Positions 35,520-45,281 of a DNA stretch of 55,885 nt are shown here, piece after piece. The notes under the pieces are model-generated. The model was not told the DNA's origin and made no database searches. It was given only the letters and a program-made list of their open reading frames with translations. The stretch is from positions 1 through 55,885 of the forward strand of contig JAKVBI010000026.1 in the NCBI GenBank assembly GCA_022447545.1, given 5' to 3'. Origin of the DNA: Myxococcota bacterium (GTDB lineage: Bacteria > Myxococcota_A > UBA9160 > SMWR01). The position numbers and the translations under genes are program-made. Each line of letters opens with the position of its first letter. Positions within the stretch are counted from its first letter, which is position 1.

Positions 35520-36140
35520 GTGTCACCGAGTCTTCATGGGCGGCACAACGATAGCCAGGATGCCTTCACGGACGTTCTCTTCAACGCGCTGCTGGGCTTT
35601 GCGTTCATGTTCGTGGTGGCCTTCTCGCTGATGAACGATCCCGTCGAGAGTGGAATGGTCGACGCGAAGGCCGAGATGCTCATCACCGTGCGCTGGCCCG
35701 ATGGTCACCCGGACGATGTGGACGCCATCGTCGAGGATCCACGTGGCAAATTGGTCTGGTACCACAATCAGGACACGGGTCTCATGCATTTGGATCGCGA
35801 CGACCGGGGTACGGTCCACGACCGCATACGCATCGACGGCCGTGAAATTGCCAACCCCCTCAACCAGGAGACGGTTTCCGTCCGAAGCCTCGCACCCGGA
35901 CAGTATGTGGTGAACCTGCTCCACTACCGGGCCAATACGCGTGATTCCCTGCCAGTGACCGTGAAGGTCGAGAAACTGAACCCCCAGGTGGAGGTCGTGT
36001 ACTACGGATCCCATGAACTCTCGGGTGCAGGGCAGGAACTGACGGCCTTGCGTTTCGAACTGGGCGAGTCGGGTCAGGTTCTCGACGTGAACCGGTTACC
36101 GAAGTCGCTGTTGTTGAAGGCCGTTGGGAAGAATCGATGA
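35520..36140 (+). CDS. ExbD/MotB-like single-span protein with beta-rich domain
   Basis: A 206-residue protein with one membrane helix (about 19-38) preceded by DAFTDVLFNALLGFAFMF; Asp18 occupies the position of the proton-accepting Asp in ExbD, TolR and MotB. The outside domain is not OmpA-like. Lines such as AEMLITVRWPDGHPDDVDAI, VEDPRGKLVWY and LAPGQYVVNLLHY look like a DUF2135-type beta-sandwich. It begins at GTG immediately after the channel gene's stop and overlaps the next ORF by 4 nt. This arrangement suggests a proton-driven machine whose outer domain binds something other than peptidoglycan. The domain call is by eye. Confidence 0.7.
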   Translation: MSPSLHGRHNDSQDAFTDVLFNALLGFAFMFVVAFSLMNDPVESGMVDAKAEMLITVRWPDGHPDDVDAIVEDPRGKLVWYHNQDTGLMHLDRDDRGTVHDRIRIDGREIANPLNQETVSVRSLAPGQYVVNLLHYRANTRDSLPVTVKVEKLNPQVEVVYYGSHELSGAGQELTALRFELGESGQVLDVNRLPKSLLLKAVGKNR

Positions 36141-36688
36141 GCCTCGGCCTCATTTTGTGTTATGTGGCCGTGGCCGCACTCCTGCTGAACCTGAACGTGG
36201 CCAGTGCTTGGGGCTGGAAGGTGAAGACGGGAGCCATTCTGTTGGTTTCCGCTCTTTACGTAGTGACCTGGTTCGGCATTCAGGGACTCGAAGGTTGGCC
36301 CACCGGAAATCCGCCGCCCGAGCGGTTCCGGCTTCAGTGGTTGACGATCGACGAACCGGATCCATCGGCCGGTGAGGATGGCGCCATCTTCTTCTGGCTT
36401 CGATACTTCGATCGCAGTGGCCGCGAGTCGGAGCCTCGTGCCCACGTGCTTCCCTACGACGATTCAACGGTGAGATCAGCACGCGAGGCGCTGGAACTCC
36501 TCCAGCGTGGAAAGCGCGTCGAGGGTCGCTTGACCATGCAACCCATCGAGCCGAATCGCGAGCAGCCCGAGGAGCAGAAGGGAGGCTCTGAGCGCACTCT
36601 TTCGACGAGAGGTGGTCTTGAGGATCGCCCCCACTTCGAATTTCGAGAGATGCCGCCCCCGGACCTCCCCGCCAAGCGTCCCGGTTAG
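36137..36688 (+). CDS. small membrane protein of the motor-like cassette
   Basis: A 183-residue protein of no family known to me. Two membrane helices (about residues 4-22 and 29-49) precede a soluble domain with beta strands (LQWLTIDEPDP, AIFFWLRYF) and a Pro-rich, charged tail. The start ATG overlaps the previous stop (ATGA at 36137-36140), so it is made together with the channel and ExbD-like subunits. It may complete the complex or link it to another envelope component. It converges on the PQQ dehydrogenase with 28 bp between stops. Confidence 0.7.
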   Translation: MSLGLILCYVAVAALLLNLNVASAWGWKVKTGAILLVSALYVVTWFGIQGLEGWPTGNPPPERFRLQWLTIDEPDPSAGEDGAIFFWLRYFDRSGRESEPRAHVLPYDDSTVRSAREALELLQRGKRVEGRLTMQPIEPNREQPEEQKGGSERTLSTRGGLEDRPHFEFREMPPPDLPAKRPG

Positions 36689-36716
36689 CTTTTTCGAGTT
36701 GCGCTTCGGCGGCCGC

Positions 36717-38906
<2,190 letters not shown>

Positions 38907-39034
38907 GACACCTTTTCCTCCGATGACGGGAGCAAGTGTGCACCAAGGGCCAGCTACAGGCGAGATTTCATTTCGCAGAGCTTGCGACCAGCCGGTTAGA
39001 CTGCATGTCGAGATGTCGAGAAGGAGAGAAGCTT

Positions 39035-39907
39035 GTGAGATACACCATCTTTCTGATTACCCTGGCAATGGGTCTGGCTTGTGCGGATTCAAGCGAGCGC
39101 TTCGTGGGACTTCCTGCCCACGTCGCGAAGCGCCACGTTGATCTCGAAGGGGCCGCGAATTTCCGGGACCTGGGCGGCTATGCGACGGTCGATGGACGGG
39201 AGGTCAAGTGGGGGATGTTCTACCGCTCCGACAACCTGCATGGTCTGACGGATGGAGACTTGCGAAGGATTGGGGATCTGGGCATCCGTCTGGTGTGCGA
39301 TTTCCGCAGCCCGGAGGAGAAGGCTAAAGAGCCGGATCGTCTCCCGGAAACCGACCCTCCCCAGGTGGCCGAACTCGAGATCTGGGATCCCGCCATGTCG
39401 GGGCAGGACCTACGCGGGCGGATCGAATCGGGTGATCTGGAGGGGCTGGATCTGCGTGAAGTCATGATTCAGGCCAACCGGTCATTCGTCACGAAGTTCA
39501 CTCCGCTGTATGCCGAGATGTTCGAATGGATCCGACGCCCCGAAAATCTACCCGCGGTGGTTCATTGCACTGCAGGAAAAGACCGCGCGGGGTTTGCCTC
39601 GGCACTCATTCTTCGCGTTCTTGGCGTTCCACTCGAAACCGTTTACGAGGATTTCCTGCTCACCAATGTTTACACCGCAGACAAGATCGATCGGATGGTT
39701 TGGCTGGCTAGAGCGGCCACGTTCTTCAGGATGGAAGAAGATCAATTGCGCGCAGTGATGGGGGTCGAGCGGAGCTACCTGGAAGCTGCCTTCGAGGAGA
39801 TTGACAAGCAGTACGGCTCGTTCGATACCTATCGGCGCGAGATGCTCGGAATCGACGACGTGCAGCTCGCTGCATTCAGAAAGATGGCCCTGAGCCCGAA
39901 GCTCTAG
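39035..39907 (+). CDS. lipoprotein tyrosine-phosphatase-family protein
   Basis: A 290-residue protein of the Y_phosphatase3 type. A short lipoprotein signal ends at Cys16 (AMGLAC). ANFRDLGGYATVDG is the family's N-terminal line and the P-loop is HCTAGKDRAG with nucleophile Cys178. The GTG at 39035 is chosen for its AAGGAGAG and the signal peptide. The family hydrolyses phosphotyrosine, phosphoinositides or other phosphoesters; export to the periplasm makes a protein substrate in the cytoplasm unlikely. It diverges from the PQQ dehydrogenase across 128 bp, and the two may share control. Confidence 0.87.
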   Translation: MRYTIFLITLAMGLACADSSERFVGLPAHVAKRHVDLEGAANFRDLGGYATVDGREVKWGMFYRSDNLHGLTDGDLRRIGDLGIRLVCDFRSPEEKAKEPDRLPETDPPQVAELEIWDPAMSGQDLRGRIESGDLEGLDLREVMIQANRSFVTKFTPLYAEMFEWIRRPENLPAVVHCTAGKDRAGFASALILRVLGVPLETVYEDFLLTNVYTADKIDRMVWLARAATFFRMEEDQLRAVMGVERSYLEAAFEEIDKQYGSFDTYRREMLGIDDVQLAAFRKMALSPKL

Positions 39908-40049
39908 CGATCGGAGGCAGGAGCCCAAACGACTCTGGAAGGGAATCCATGAGCAGTGTCGAGGCTTGGAGATCCGGGTATGAGCAAGCCTGGATGTCAT
40001 CTCGGGGAACTGGAATTTCGACCCTGAATGAACGGCGCCTTCCGGTGCG

Positions 40050-41369
40050 ATGTTCCCACTCATCGGCGCGCCTCGGGTGATCCGTTACCTCTATTGGGGT
40101 GCGGGGGGCGCCGCTCTTCTCTTTCTGGGAGGGGTTCTGGGGTATTGGCTTTCCGATGGCATCACCGATCTGAGGAAGATGTTCATGCCGTCCCCTCCGA
40201 AGACCGAGGCGTCGGCGGCATGGAACGACTTCTCTCAGCGTATGGGTTCACTTGGCCATCGGATTTTGGAGAAGGATTTCCCGAGTGGCACGGACCGGGA
40301 TCGGGCCGAGGGAATCCAACATCTCACCCACGTCATCCTGGAAGGCTTGCGCTGGGAATTCGAACACGGAGGGCCCGATCCAGCGTCGCTGATGATCTCC
40401 AATACGGACTCGACGAGTTGGGGTGCACCCAATGTCGACAACAAGAACTACCGGGCTCGGATCGATGGTGCCTCCACCTACCGATTGCATGGGAATGTGA
40501 AATCGCTCCACGAGATCGCAGTGCAAACCACCGCGGGAGACATGCATCAGGGAAAGGTGGGCACGTCCGAGACCGTCGACCTCTCCCAACTTACGATCGA
40601 CGCAGATGGGAACTTCGTGCTGACCATCAGTCCAGAACCCCAGGAGGGCGATTGGCTCCGCCAGGGCGAGGACCACGTGATTCTCAGCATCCGTACCTAC
40701 TTCGCGAACTGGGAGACGACCGAGTCCGGAAAATTTCATCTGGTGAAGGAGGGCAGGGAGGGTGTGGCGCCGGAACCGCTCACGGAAATGGAAGCAGCCG
40801 CCCGGCTGGGGCGCGCGGCCAGCTGGATCGAGGCGAACATCGTCGGCTGGAACCGATGGTTTGGCATGATGCTGGGGGGTGTCGAAGACAACCAGCCCAT
40901 TGCCCCGAGGCTCGTCGAAGGGGGGTCGACGACGCTGGTGTATGGAGGGATCCCTCTACGCCTGGAGGATGGGATGGCGCTGGTCATCGAGATCGAGGAT
41001 CCCCAGGCCGAATACTTCTCCTTCCAGACCTATCGGCGCGGCTGGTACCACCCGGGCGACTATGCGAACCGGCAGACCAGCCTCAATCAACATCAGATCC
41101 ACAGGGGGAGCGATGGCAAAATCCGTTTCGTCGCGTCGGCTGAGGATCCTGGAGTTCCCAATTGGCTCGACACCGAGGGGCGTAGCGATGGCTTCATCGC
41201 CTTCCGTTACATCAAGGCCAAGCATCCGCAACTTCCCGAGGTGACCCTGGTTACGCAAGCCGAAGTCGCCTCGTTTTTTCCCGCTGACACACCGCGGGTG
41301 AGTGCATCCGAGCGTCGAGCGACGATCGCCATGAGGCAGCGTCACGTCCAGCATCGCTTTCACAACTGA
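40050..41369 (+). CDS. membrane-anchored DUF1214 domain protein (copy 2 of 3)
   Basis: A 439-residue protein with one N-terminal membrane helix (about residues 12-35) and a DUF1214-type domain. Key lines are AEDPGVPNWLDTEGRSDG and the tail ADTPRVSASERRATIAMRQ, matching the copy at 5779. It differs by having the membrane anchor. No strong ribosome site precedes 40050, and the start could be slightly different. The gene has 142 bp upstream and is followed by decayed sequence. No reaction is known for the family. Confidence 0.75.
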   Translation: MFPLIGAPRVIRYLYWGAGGAALLFLGGVLGYWLSDGITDLRKMFMPSPPKTEASAAWNDFSQRMGSLGHRILEKDFPSGTDRDRAEGIQHLTHVILEGLRWEFEHGGPDPASLMISNTDSTSWGAPNVDNKNYRARIDGASTYRLHGNVKSLHEIAVQTTAGDMHQGKVGTSETVDLSQLTIDADGNFVLTISPEPQEGDWLRQGEDHVILSIRTYFANWETTESGKFHLVKEGREGVAPEPLTEMEAAARLGRAASWIEANIVGWNRWFGMMLGGVEDNQPIAPRLVEGGSTTLVYGGIPLRLEDGMALVIEIEDPQAEYFSFQTYRRGWYHPGDYANRQTSLNQHQIHRGSDGKIRFVASAEDPGVPNWLDTEGRSDGFIAFRYIKAKHPQLPEVTLVTQAEVASFFPADTPRVSASERRATIAMRQRHVQHRFHN

Positions 41370-41429
41370 TCGTCTCGAGCCAGGATCTCCGGCTCCGAAT
41401 TTGCTACGTGCCACCCAGGACGGCATTGG

Positions 41430-41845
41430 ATGGTTCTCCTCGGGTTTCCCCTTGGCCTCATCCTCGCCTGGGCGGGCGAGGGAACCTCCAGTCCGGTCCC
41501 GGAGGTGTCGGAGGGTGAGGCTGGTTTCCAGTGGCGGATGCCGAAGTGGCGCTTCCAGACCGCCCGATTCTTTCAGTTCTGGCCATTGACAACATGGCGA
41601 GTGATGTCGACCAGGAGCACCTGGCGGACATCTTGACGGAAGATTTGATAACCGATCTCTCGAAGTTCGACTCGCTCGATGTGATCGCGTGCAATTCGAC
41701 TTTCGCCTACCGCGGGCAGTCCATCGACGTCCGCCTTGCTGGGCGGGAACTCGGCGCCCATCTGATCCTCGAAGGAAGCGTTCGCAATGCGCTGGATGCC
41801 GTGCGCTTCGCAGCTCAGTTGATCGATGCTCGTACGGGTCACCAT
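41430..41845 (+). pseudogene. relic of a TolB-like/cyclase-type signalling protein
   Basis: Two adjoining frames hold pieces of one protein. The first (41430 to about 41520) reads LLGFPLGLILAWAGEGT, the membrane segment that comes before the TolB-like domain in adenylate-cyclase-type and TPR proteins. A frameshift follows, then 41531-41845 gives LPDRPILSVLAIDNMASD, ADILTEDLITDLSKFDSL and NSTFAYRGQSIDVR, the TolB-like (FlgO-type) domain, ending at LIDARTGHH, where similarity stops. There is no start, no N-terminal DNA-binding or cyclase part and no TPR region. I read it as a broken remnant. Confidence 0.75.
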
Positions 41846-41891
41846 GACCAGCGAAGAAATGTTCCGCTTCTCCCTCTCGAATCCAGACGGG

Positions 41892-42285
41892 CCCGACACG
41901 ATTTTCGCTCGTTCTGGAGACCTGAATATCGCGTACAACGTCAGTGGGTCAGGGCCGACTGACCTCGGCTACGTCTCGGGCTTCGTGTCTCATCTCGAAC
42001 TCTTTCAGCAGATTCCGGCGCCTCCGGTCAGACTTTCATGGTCAACGTTCTCTCGGAGGAACATCGCATCATCGGGTTTGACAAACGGGGCCAGGGGCTC
42101 TCGGATCCAATTACCGAGAATCCGGATCTCGACGAGCGAATGAACGACATGGTGGCCGTCATGGACGCCGCGAGTGTTGGCGAGAGTGGCGGAATTCTGC
42201 TCACCAACGTCCTACGCGATCTCCTGTCGCAGACAGGCATGGAGTTTCAAGGGTTTCAGACGGTCTCAGAAAACCCCGAGGAGCG
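41892..42285 (+). pseudogene. relic of an alpha/beta-hydrolase-cyclase fusion protein
   Basis: Frame 1 (41892 to about 42020) reads IFARSGDLNIAYNVSGSGP and GYVSGFVSHLEL, the opening of the alpha/beta-hydrolase domain found in front of class III adenylate cyclases. A frameshift at about 42030 moves the continuation EEHRIIGFDKRGQGLSD and ERMNDMVAVMDAAS to another frame. It then jumps to GGILLTNVLRDLLSQTGMEF, which looks like the end of a cyclase domain, so most of the hydrolase and cyclase core seems deleted. The relic abuts the TetR gene. Confidence 0.7.
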
Positions 42286-42372
42286 CTTTTTTTCATCCTC
42301 CCTCGGGGGTGGCGCAGGCCCCGCTCGGAGCGGCTCTCCAAGACGTTTCGACTGCTTACGAGGGCGCCTATT

Positions 42373-42987
42373 TCACCGGCCGTGCAGCGCTGTCACCCCT
42401 GCCGCAATCGTTGCGACCAGTGCGGAGACTTCTTTACGCGACAGCGGGCGCTCGGTCGCCAGGTGGCTGAGCAGGAGAGGGCCTGCCACGAGTTCGACCA
42501 ACGGAACCTCTCGAGCGGAGGCAGCAAGCTCGCCTCGTTCGATCGCACGTTCCACCGGCGATCGCCACTTGCGCTCTCTCGGTTTCCAGAAAGCGTCGAC
42601 CCACTCCCCTCGAGTGGTGTCCGAGCCGCCCATGGCAATCACGGCTCGCAGGATGCCCGCCGCCATGGGGTCTCGAATGAGCCGTAGCCGGGCGCGGACG
42701 AATGCTTCGACATCTCCTTCCCAGCTTCCCGTGTCGATGTCGGGCAGCGCGAGCGCCTCGAAATCGGTCAGTGCTTCCTGGACCAGGTCGAGGGGGGCAG
42801 ACCACCATCGGTAGACGGTTGTCTTGTTGACACTGGCTTGTCGAGCAACCGCCGGCAGTGTGATGCCCGCAAATCCCCGCTCGGCCAGGAGTTCGAGGGT
42901 GGCACGCAGGATCGCCTCCCGAACCCGCGCGCTGCGGCCCCCCGGGCGGCGACGGTTGCTCTCGGGCACGGAGGCGCGGCGATCCAT
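42373..42987 (-). CDS. TetR-family transcriptional regulator
   Basis: A 204-residue TetR regulator: an N-terminal helix-turn-helix (VREAILRATLELLAERGF, then LPAVARQASVNKTTVYRWW) and a helical ligand-binding domain. It diverges from the acyl-CoA mutase operon. A perfect inverted repeat (42985-43013) covers its own ATG, so it probably represses both itself and the mutase genes until an acyl-CoA or related ligand binds. The start is fixed by that context; a basic 15-residue extension precedes the domain. No Shine-Dalgarno is seen and translation may be leaderless. Confidence 0.88.
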   Translation of the reverse strand: MDRRASVPESNRRRPGGRSARVREAILRATLELLAERGFAGITLPAVARQASVNKTTVYRWWSAPLDLVQEALTDFEALALPDIDTGSWEGDVEAFVRARLRLIRDPMAAGILRAVIAMGGSDTTRGEWVDAFWKPRERKWRSPVERAIERGELAASAREVPLVELVAGPLLLSHLATERPLSRKEVSALVATIAAGVTALHGR

Positions 42988-43013
42988 AAAAGCAACTTTA
43001 GGTTGCTTTTATG
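42985..43013. promoter_or_regulatory. perfect 12-bp palindrome, likely TetR operator
   Basis: CATAAAAGCAAC (42985-42996), spacer TTTAG, GTTGCTTTTATG (43002-43013). Arms are exact reverse complements. The left arm includes the start codon of the TetR gene. The size (29 bp) fits a TetR dimer-of-dimers or extended dimer site. Confidence 0.75.
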
Positions 43014-43031
43014 CGACGGGCCAGCGATATT
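43003..43031 (+). promoter_or_regulatory. candidate sigma70-like promoter of the mutase operon
   Basis: TTGCTT (43003-43008), 17 bp, GATATT (43026-43031). The -35 lies inside the right arm of the palindrome, so a bound TetR would block it. Both boxes are imperfect, so this is tentative. A GGGGG-N7-CCCCC hairpin (43032-43048) follows in the leader. Confidence 0.3.
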
Positions 43032-43101
43032 GGGGGTCAGCGTCCCCCGATTGTCGTTCCGGAATAGGCGCCCATCCAATTCCGCGCCCGAGGAGTCCGC
43101 C

Positions 43102-44871
43102 ATGTCTACCGCCCCGCGTGAGCCGCTTGGTTCCGACGAGTTCGAGGAACCGAAGCCTTCCGAGTCCACCCCCTCGTCACCGGAGTCCGCTGCCCTGGAC
43201 GCTGCCGAGACCACCTGGCGCAGGGAGGTACTCGACCCCGCCCTGGCCAAGCAGGGCGAACGGCAGGAGTCCTTCGTCACTCAGCAGATGCACTGGCCGG
43301 TGAAGGATCTCTACACCCCGAAGGATCTGGAGGAGATTGGTTTCGACTACCACGAAGATGTGGGTTTCCCGGGCCAGTACCCGTACACGCGGGGCACTAC
43401 GCCGGCCGGCTATCGCCAGGATCTCTGGAAGATGCTCCAGGTCACTGGCTTTGGGACCGCCAACGACTCGGCCGAGCGCTGGTCGAAGATGCTCGAGCAG
43501 GGTCTCAACGGCTTCATCATCGAGTATGACCTGCCTACTACCAACGGGTACGACTCGGACCATCCCCTGGCCGAGGGCGAAGTGGCGCGGGCGGGCACGG
43601 CGATCGACACCCTCGCCGACATGGAGCAGGCACTCGATCTGCCCTGGGACAAGCTCCAACATCTGAATTCCGTCTGCAACGCGCCCCAGCCCGTCAACCT
43701 AGCGATGATTCTGGCCGCCCTCGAGAAGCGGGGCATCGAGCCCAGCAGTTTTACGCTCCAGATGTCCAATGCGATTCTCATCGAGTACACCTGTGTGGGC
43801 CGGTACATCTACCCACCCAAGCACGGTCTTCGTATCGCCACGGATTGCATCGAATACACGATTCGAAATCACCCAAACTGGATCCCCATCACGGTGGTGA
43901 GTGCCCAGCTCTACGCGGCGCGGGCGAATCCGGTTCAGGAACTCGCGTTCGGCTTCTCGATCGCGATGGAGTATCTCGATGCCACCTTGGCGCGTGGCTT
44001 TGATATCGATGAAGTCGCACCCTACTGGAGCTTCGTCACGGGTCTCGAGATGGATTTCTTCGAGGCGGTTTCGAAGCTTCGTGCCTACCGAAAGATCTGG
44101 GCGCGTCTGATGAAGGAACGCTATGGCGCCAAACGCCACGAGTCCATGCAGCTCAAGCTCATCAGCTCGCCAGGCACCACGGGGCTCACCCTTCAACAAC
44201 CGCTCAACAACATCGCTCGTCTGGGGATCCAGACTCTGGCGTGTGCGCTGGGGGGTGGCGCGTACGCGATCACGACTCCGCTCCACGACGAAGCCCATGC
44301 CCTCCCCAGCGAAGAGGCCGTCCGGGTCGGAATCGCCGTCCAGAACATCGTGGCCCACGAGACGGGTGTCGCCGATACCGTCGATCCTCTGGCGGGCTCG
44401 TACCTCGTCGAGTCGATGACGCGCAAAATGGAGGACGAGGTGTTTGCCGAGATCGAGAGGGTCGATGCCATGGGTGGAGCGTTGGCGGCCATCGAGGCGG
44501 GCTACTTCCAGAAGGAGCTTGCCCGCTCCCAACGCGACCGTCACCGAGAGATCGAGGACGGGGCGCGTAAGCAGATCGGTGTCAACCATCTGGTGCAGGA
44601 TGGTGAAAAGCGGACCATCGAGATGTTCAAGCTCGGCCAGCAGGCAGAGGAACTCCAGGTCGAACAGCTGGTTCGCGTTCGCGCGGAGCGCGATGAAGAT
44701 CTGGTGGCCAAGACTCTCGAACGTGTCAGGGAGGCGGCAATCGGGGACGAGAACCTCGTTCCGCCCATCATGGAGGCAGTCAAGGCCTACGCGACGCAGG
44801 GTGAGATCTGCGATGTCATGCGCGATGTCTTCGGGGTCTATCACCCCGATTCGTTGACTTCGGGAGTCTGA
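43102..44871 (+). CDS. divergent AdoCbl-dependent acyl-CoA mutase, large subunit
   Basis: A 589-residue TIM-barrel subunit of the methylmalonyl-CoA mutase family, lacking the B12 domain, which is a separate gene downstream. Scaffold lines are kept (TNGYDSDHPLAEGEV, VGRYIYPPKHGLR, DEAHALPSEEAVR, DPLAGSYLVESMT). Aligned from memory to human MUT, the acyl-binding residues differ: Tyr of RGPYPTMY is Thr100, the Arg of MVRNTYIFPP is Val232, the His of SGYHMQEAG is Gln269 (SAQLYAAR), and the His/Gln pair of AHCQTSGW is Ile/Ser (LISSPGTTG). It does not match the Phe/Gln of isobutyryl-CoA mutase or Ile/Gln of 2-hydroxyisobutyryl-CoA mutase. Substrate unknown. GAGGAG supports the start. The first gene after the TetR operator. 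Confidence 0.88.
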   Translation: MSTAPREPLGSDEFEEPKPSESTPSSPESAALDAAETTWRREVLDPALAKQGERQESFVTQQMHWPVKDLYTPKDLEEIGFDYHEDVGFPGQYPYTRGTTPAGYRQDLWKMLQVTGFGTANDSAERWSKMLEQGLNGFIIEYDLPTTNGYDSDHPLAEGEVARAGTAIDTLADMEQALDLPWDKLQHLNSVCNAPQPVNLAMILAALEKRGIEPSSFTLQMSNAILIEYTCVGRYIYPPKHGLRIATDCIEYTIRNHPNWIPITVVSAQLYAARANPVQELAFGFSIAMEYLDATLARGFDIDEVAPYWSFVTGLEMDFFEAVSKLRAYRKIWARLMKERYGAKRHESMQLKLISSPGTTGLTLQQPLNNIARLGIQTLACALGGGAYAITTPLHDEAHALPSEEAVRVGIAVQNIVAHETGVADTVDPLAGSYLVESMTRKMEDEVFAEIERVDAMGGALAAIEAGYFQKELARSQRDRHREIEDGARKQIGVNHLVQDGEKRTIEMFKLGQQAEELQVEQLVRVRAERDEDLVAKTLERVREAAIGDENLVPPIMEAVKAYATQGEICDVMRDVFGVYHPDSLTSGV

Positions 44872-45278
44872 TGGGCGAACGCAAGATCCGGGTTCTGCTG
44901 GCGAAGCTGGGTTTGGACAGCCACACGGTGGGTGTAACGGTCATCGCACAATCTCTGCGGGACGCGGGGATGGAGGTGATCTATACCGGTCTTCGACAGA
45001 CACCAGACATGGTCGTCCAAGCTGCAATCCAGGAGGACGTGGACGTCATCGGGATTTCGAGCCTCTCGGGTGCTCAGATGCAACACATCCCCAAGGTGCT
45101 CGAGCGTCTCCGCGAAGAGGAGATCGACGACAAGCTCGTGATCGTCGGAGGCGTGATCCCGGACGAGGACGGCGAGGCTCTGAAGGCTGCGGGCGTTGAT
45201 CAGATCTTCACCATGGGCGCCCACACCGGAGAGATTGCGGCCTTCATTCGTGAGTGGTGGGATCAAGGAGATCGGTAG
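44871..45278 (+). CDS. B12-binding small subunit of the acyl-CoA mutase
   Basis: A 135-residue cobalamin-binding Rossmann-like domain. The DxHxxG motif is Asp16-Ser-His18-Thr-Val-Gly21; His18 should replace dimethylbenzimidazole as lower cobalt ligand. GISSLSG (61-67) and VGGVIP (92-97) are the other two loops around the nucleotide tail. MCM usually reads DGHDRG, so this is a clear variant. Its ATG overlaps the large subunit's stop (TGATG at 44869-44873), so the two are made at a fixed ratio, as expected for a heteromeric mutase such as the Icm and Hcm types. Confidence 0.92.
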   Translation: MGERKIRVLLAKLGLDSHTVGVTVIAQSLRDAGMEVIYTGLRQTPDMVVQAAIQEDVDVIGISSLSGAQMQHIPKVLERLREEEIDDKLVIVGGVIPDEDGEALKAAGVDQIFTMGAHTGEIAAFIREWWDQGDR

Positions 45279-45281
45279 GCG

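Noticed and set aside
34785-36140. Zorya-like anti-phage system (ZorAB)
   Set aside because: Zorya needs a MotB-like protein with a peptidoglycan domain and cytosolic effectors (ZorC/D or ZorE). The second protein lacks that domain, and no nuclease or helicase follows.
39949-40080. A 43-codon frame starting MSSVEAWRSGYEQ before the second DUF1214 gene
   Set aside because: It has a moderate ribosome site but a Ser/Arg-rich composition, no motif, and overlaps the DUF1214 start in another frame. It is most likely chance.
42290-42372. T-rich run GCGCTTTTTTT as a terminator
   Set aside because: I could not find a GC-rich stem directly before it on either strand.
43102-44871. Calling the large subunit methylmalonyl-CoA mutase
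   Set aside because: The residues that bind the methylmalonyl carboxylate and thioester are missing by my alignment, so a general acyl-CoA mutase name is safer.
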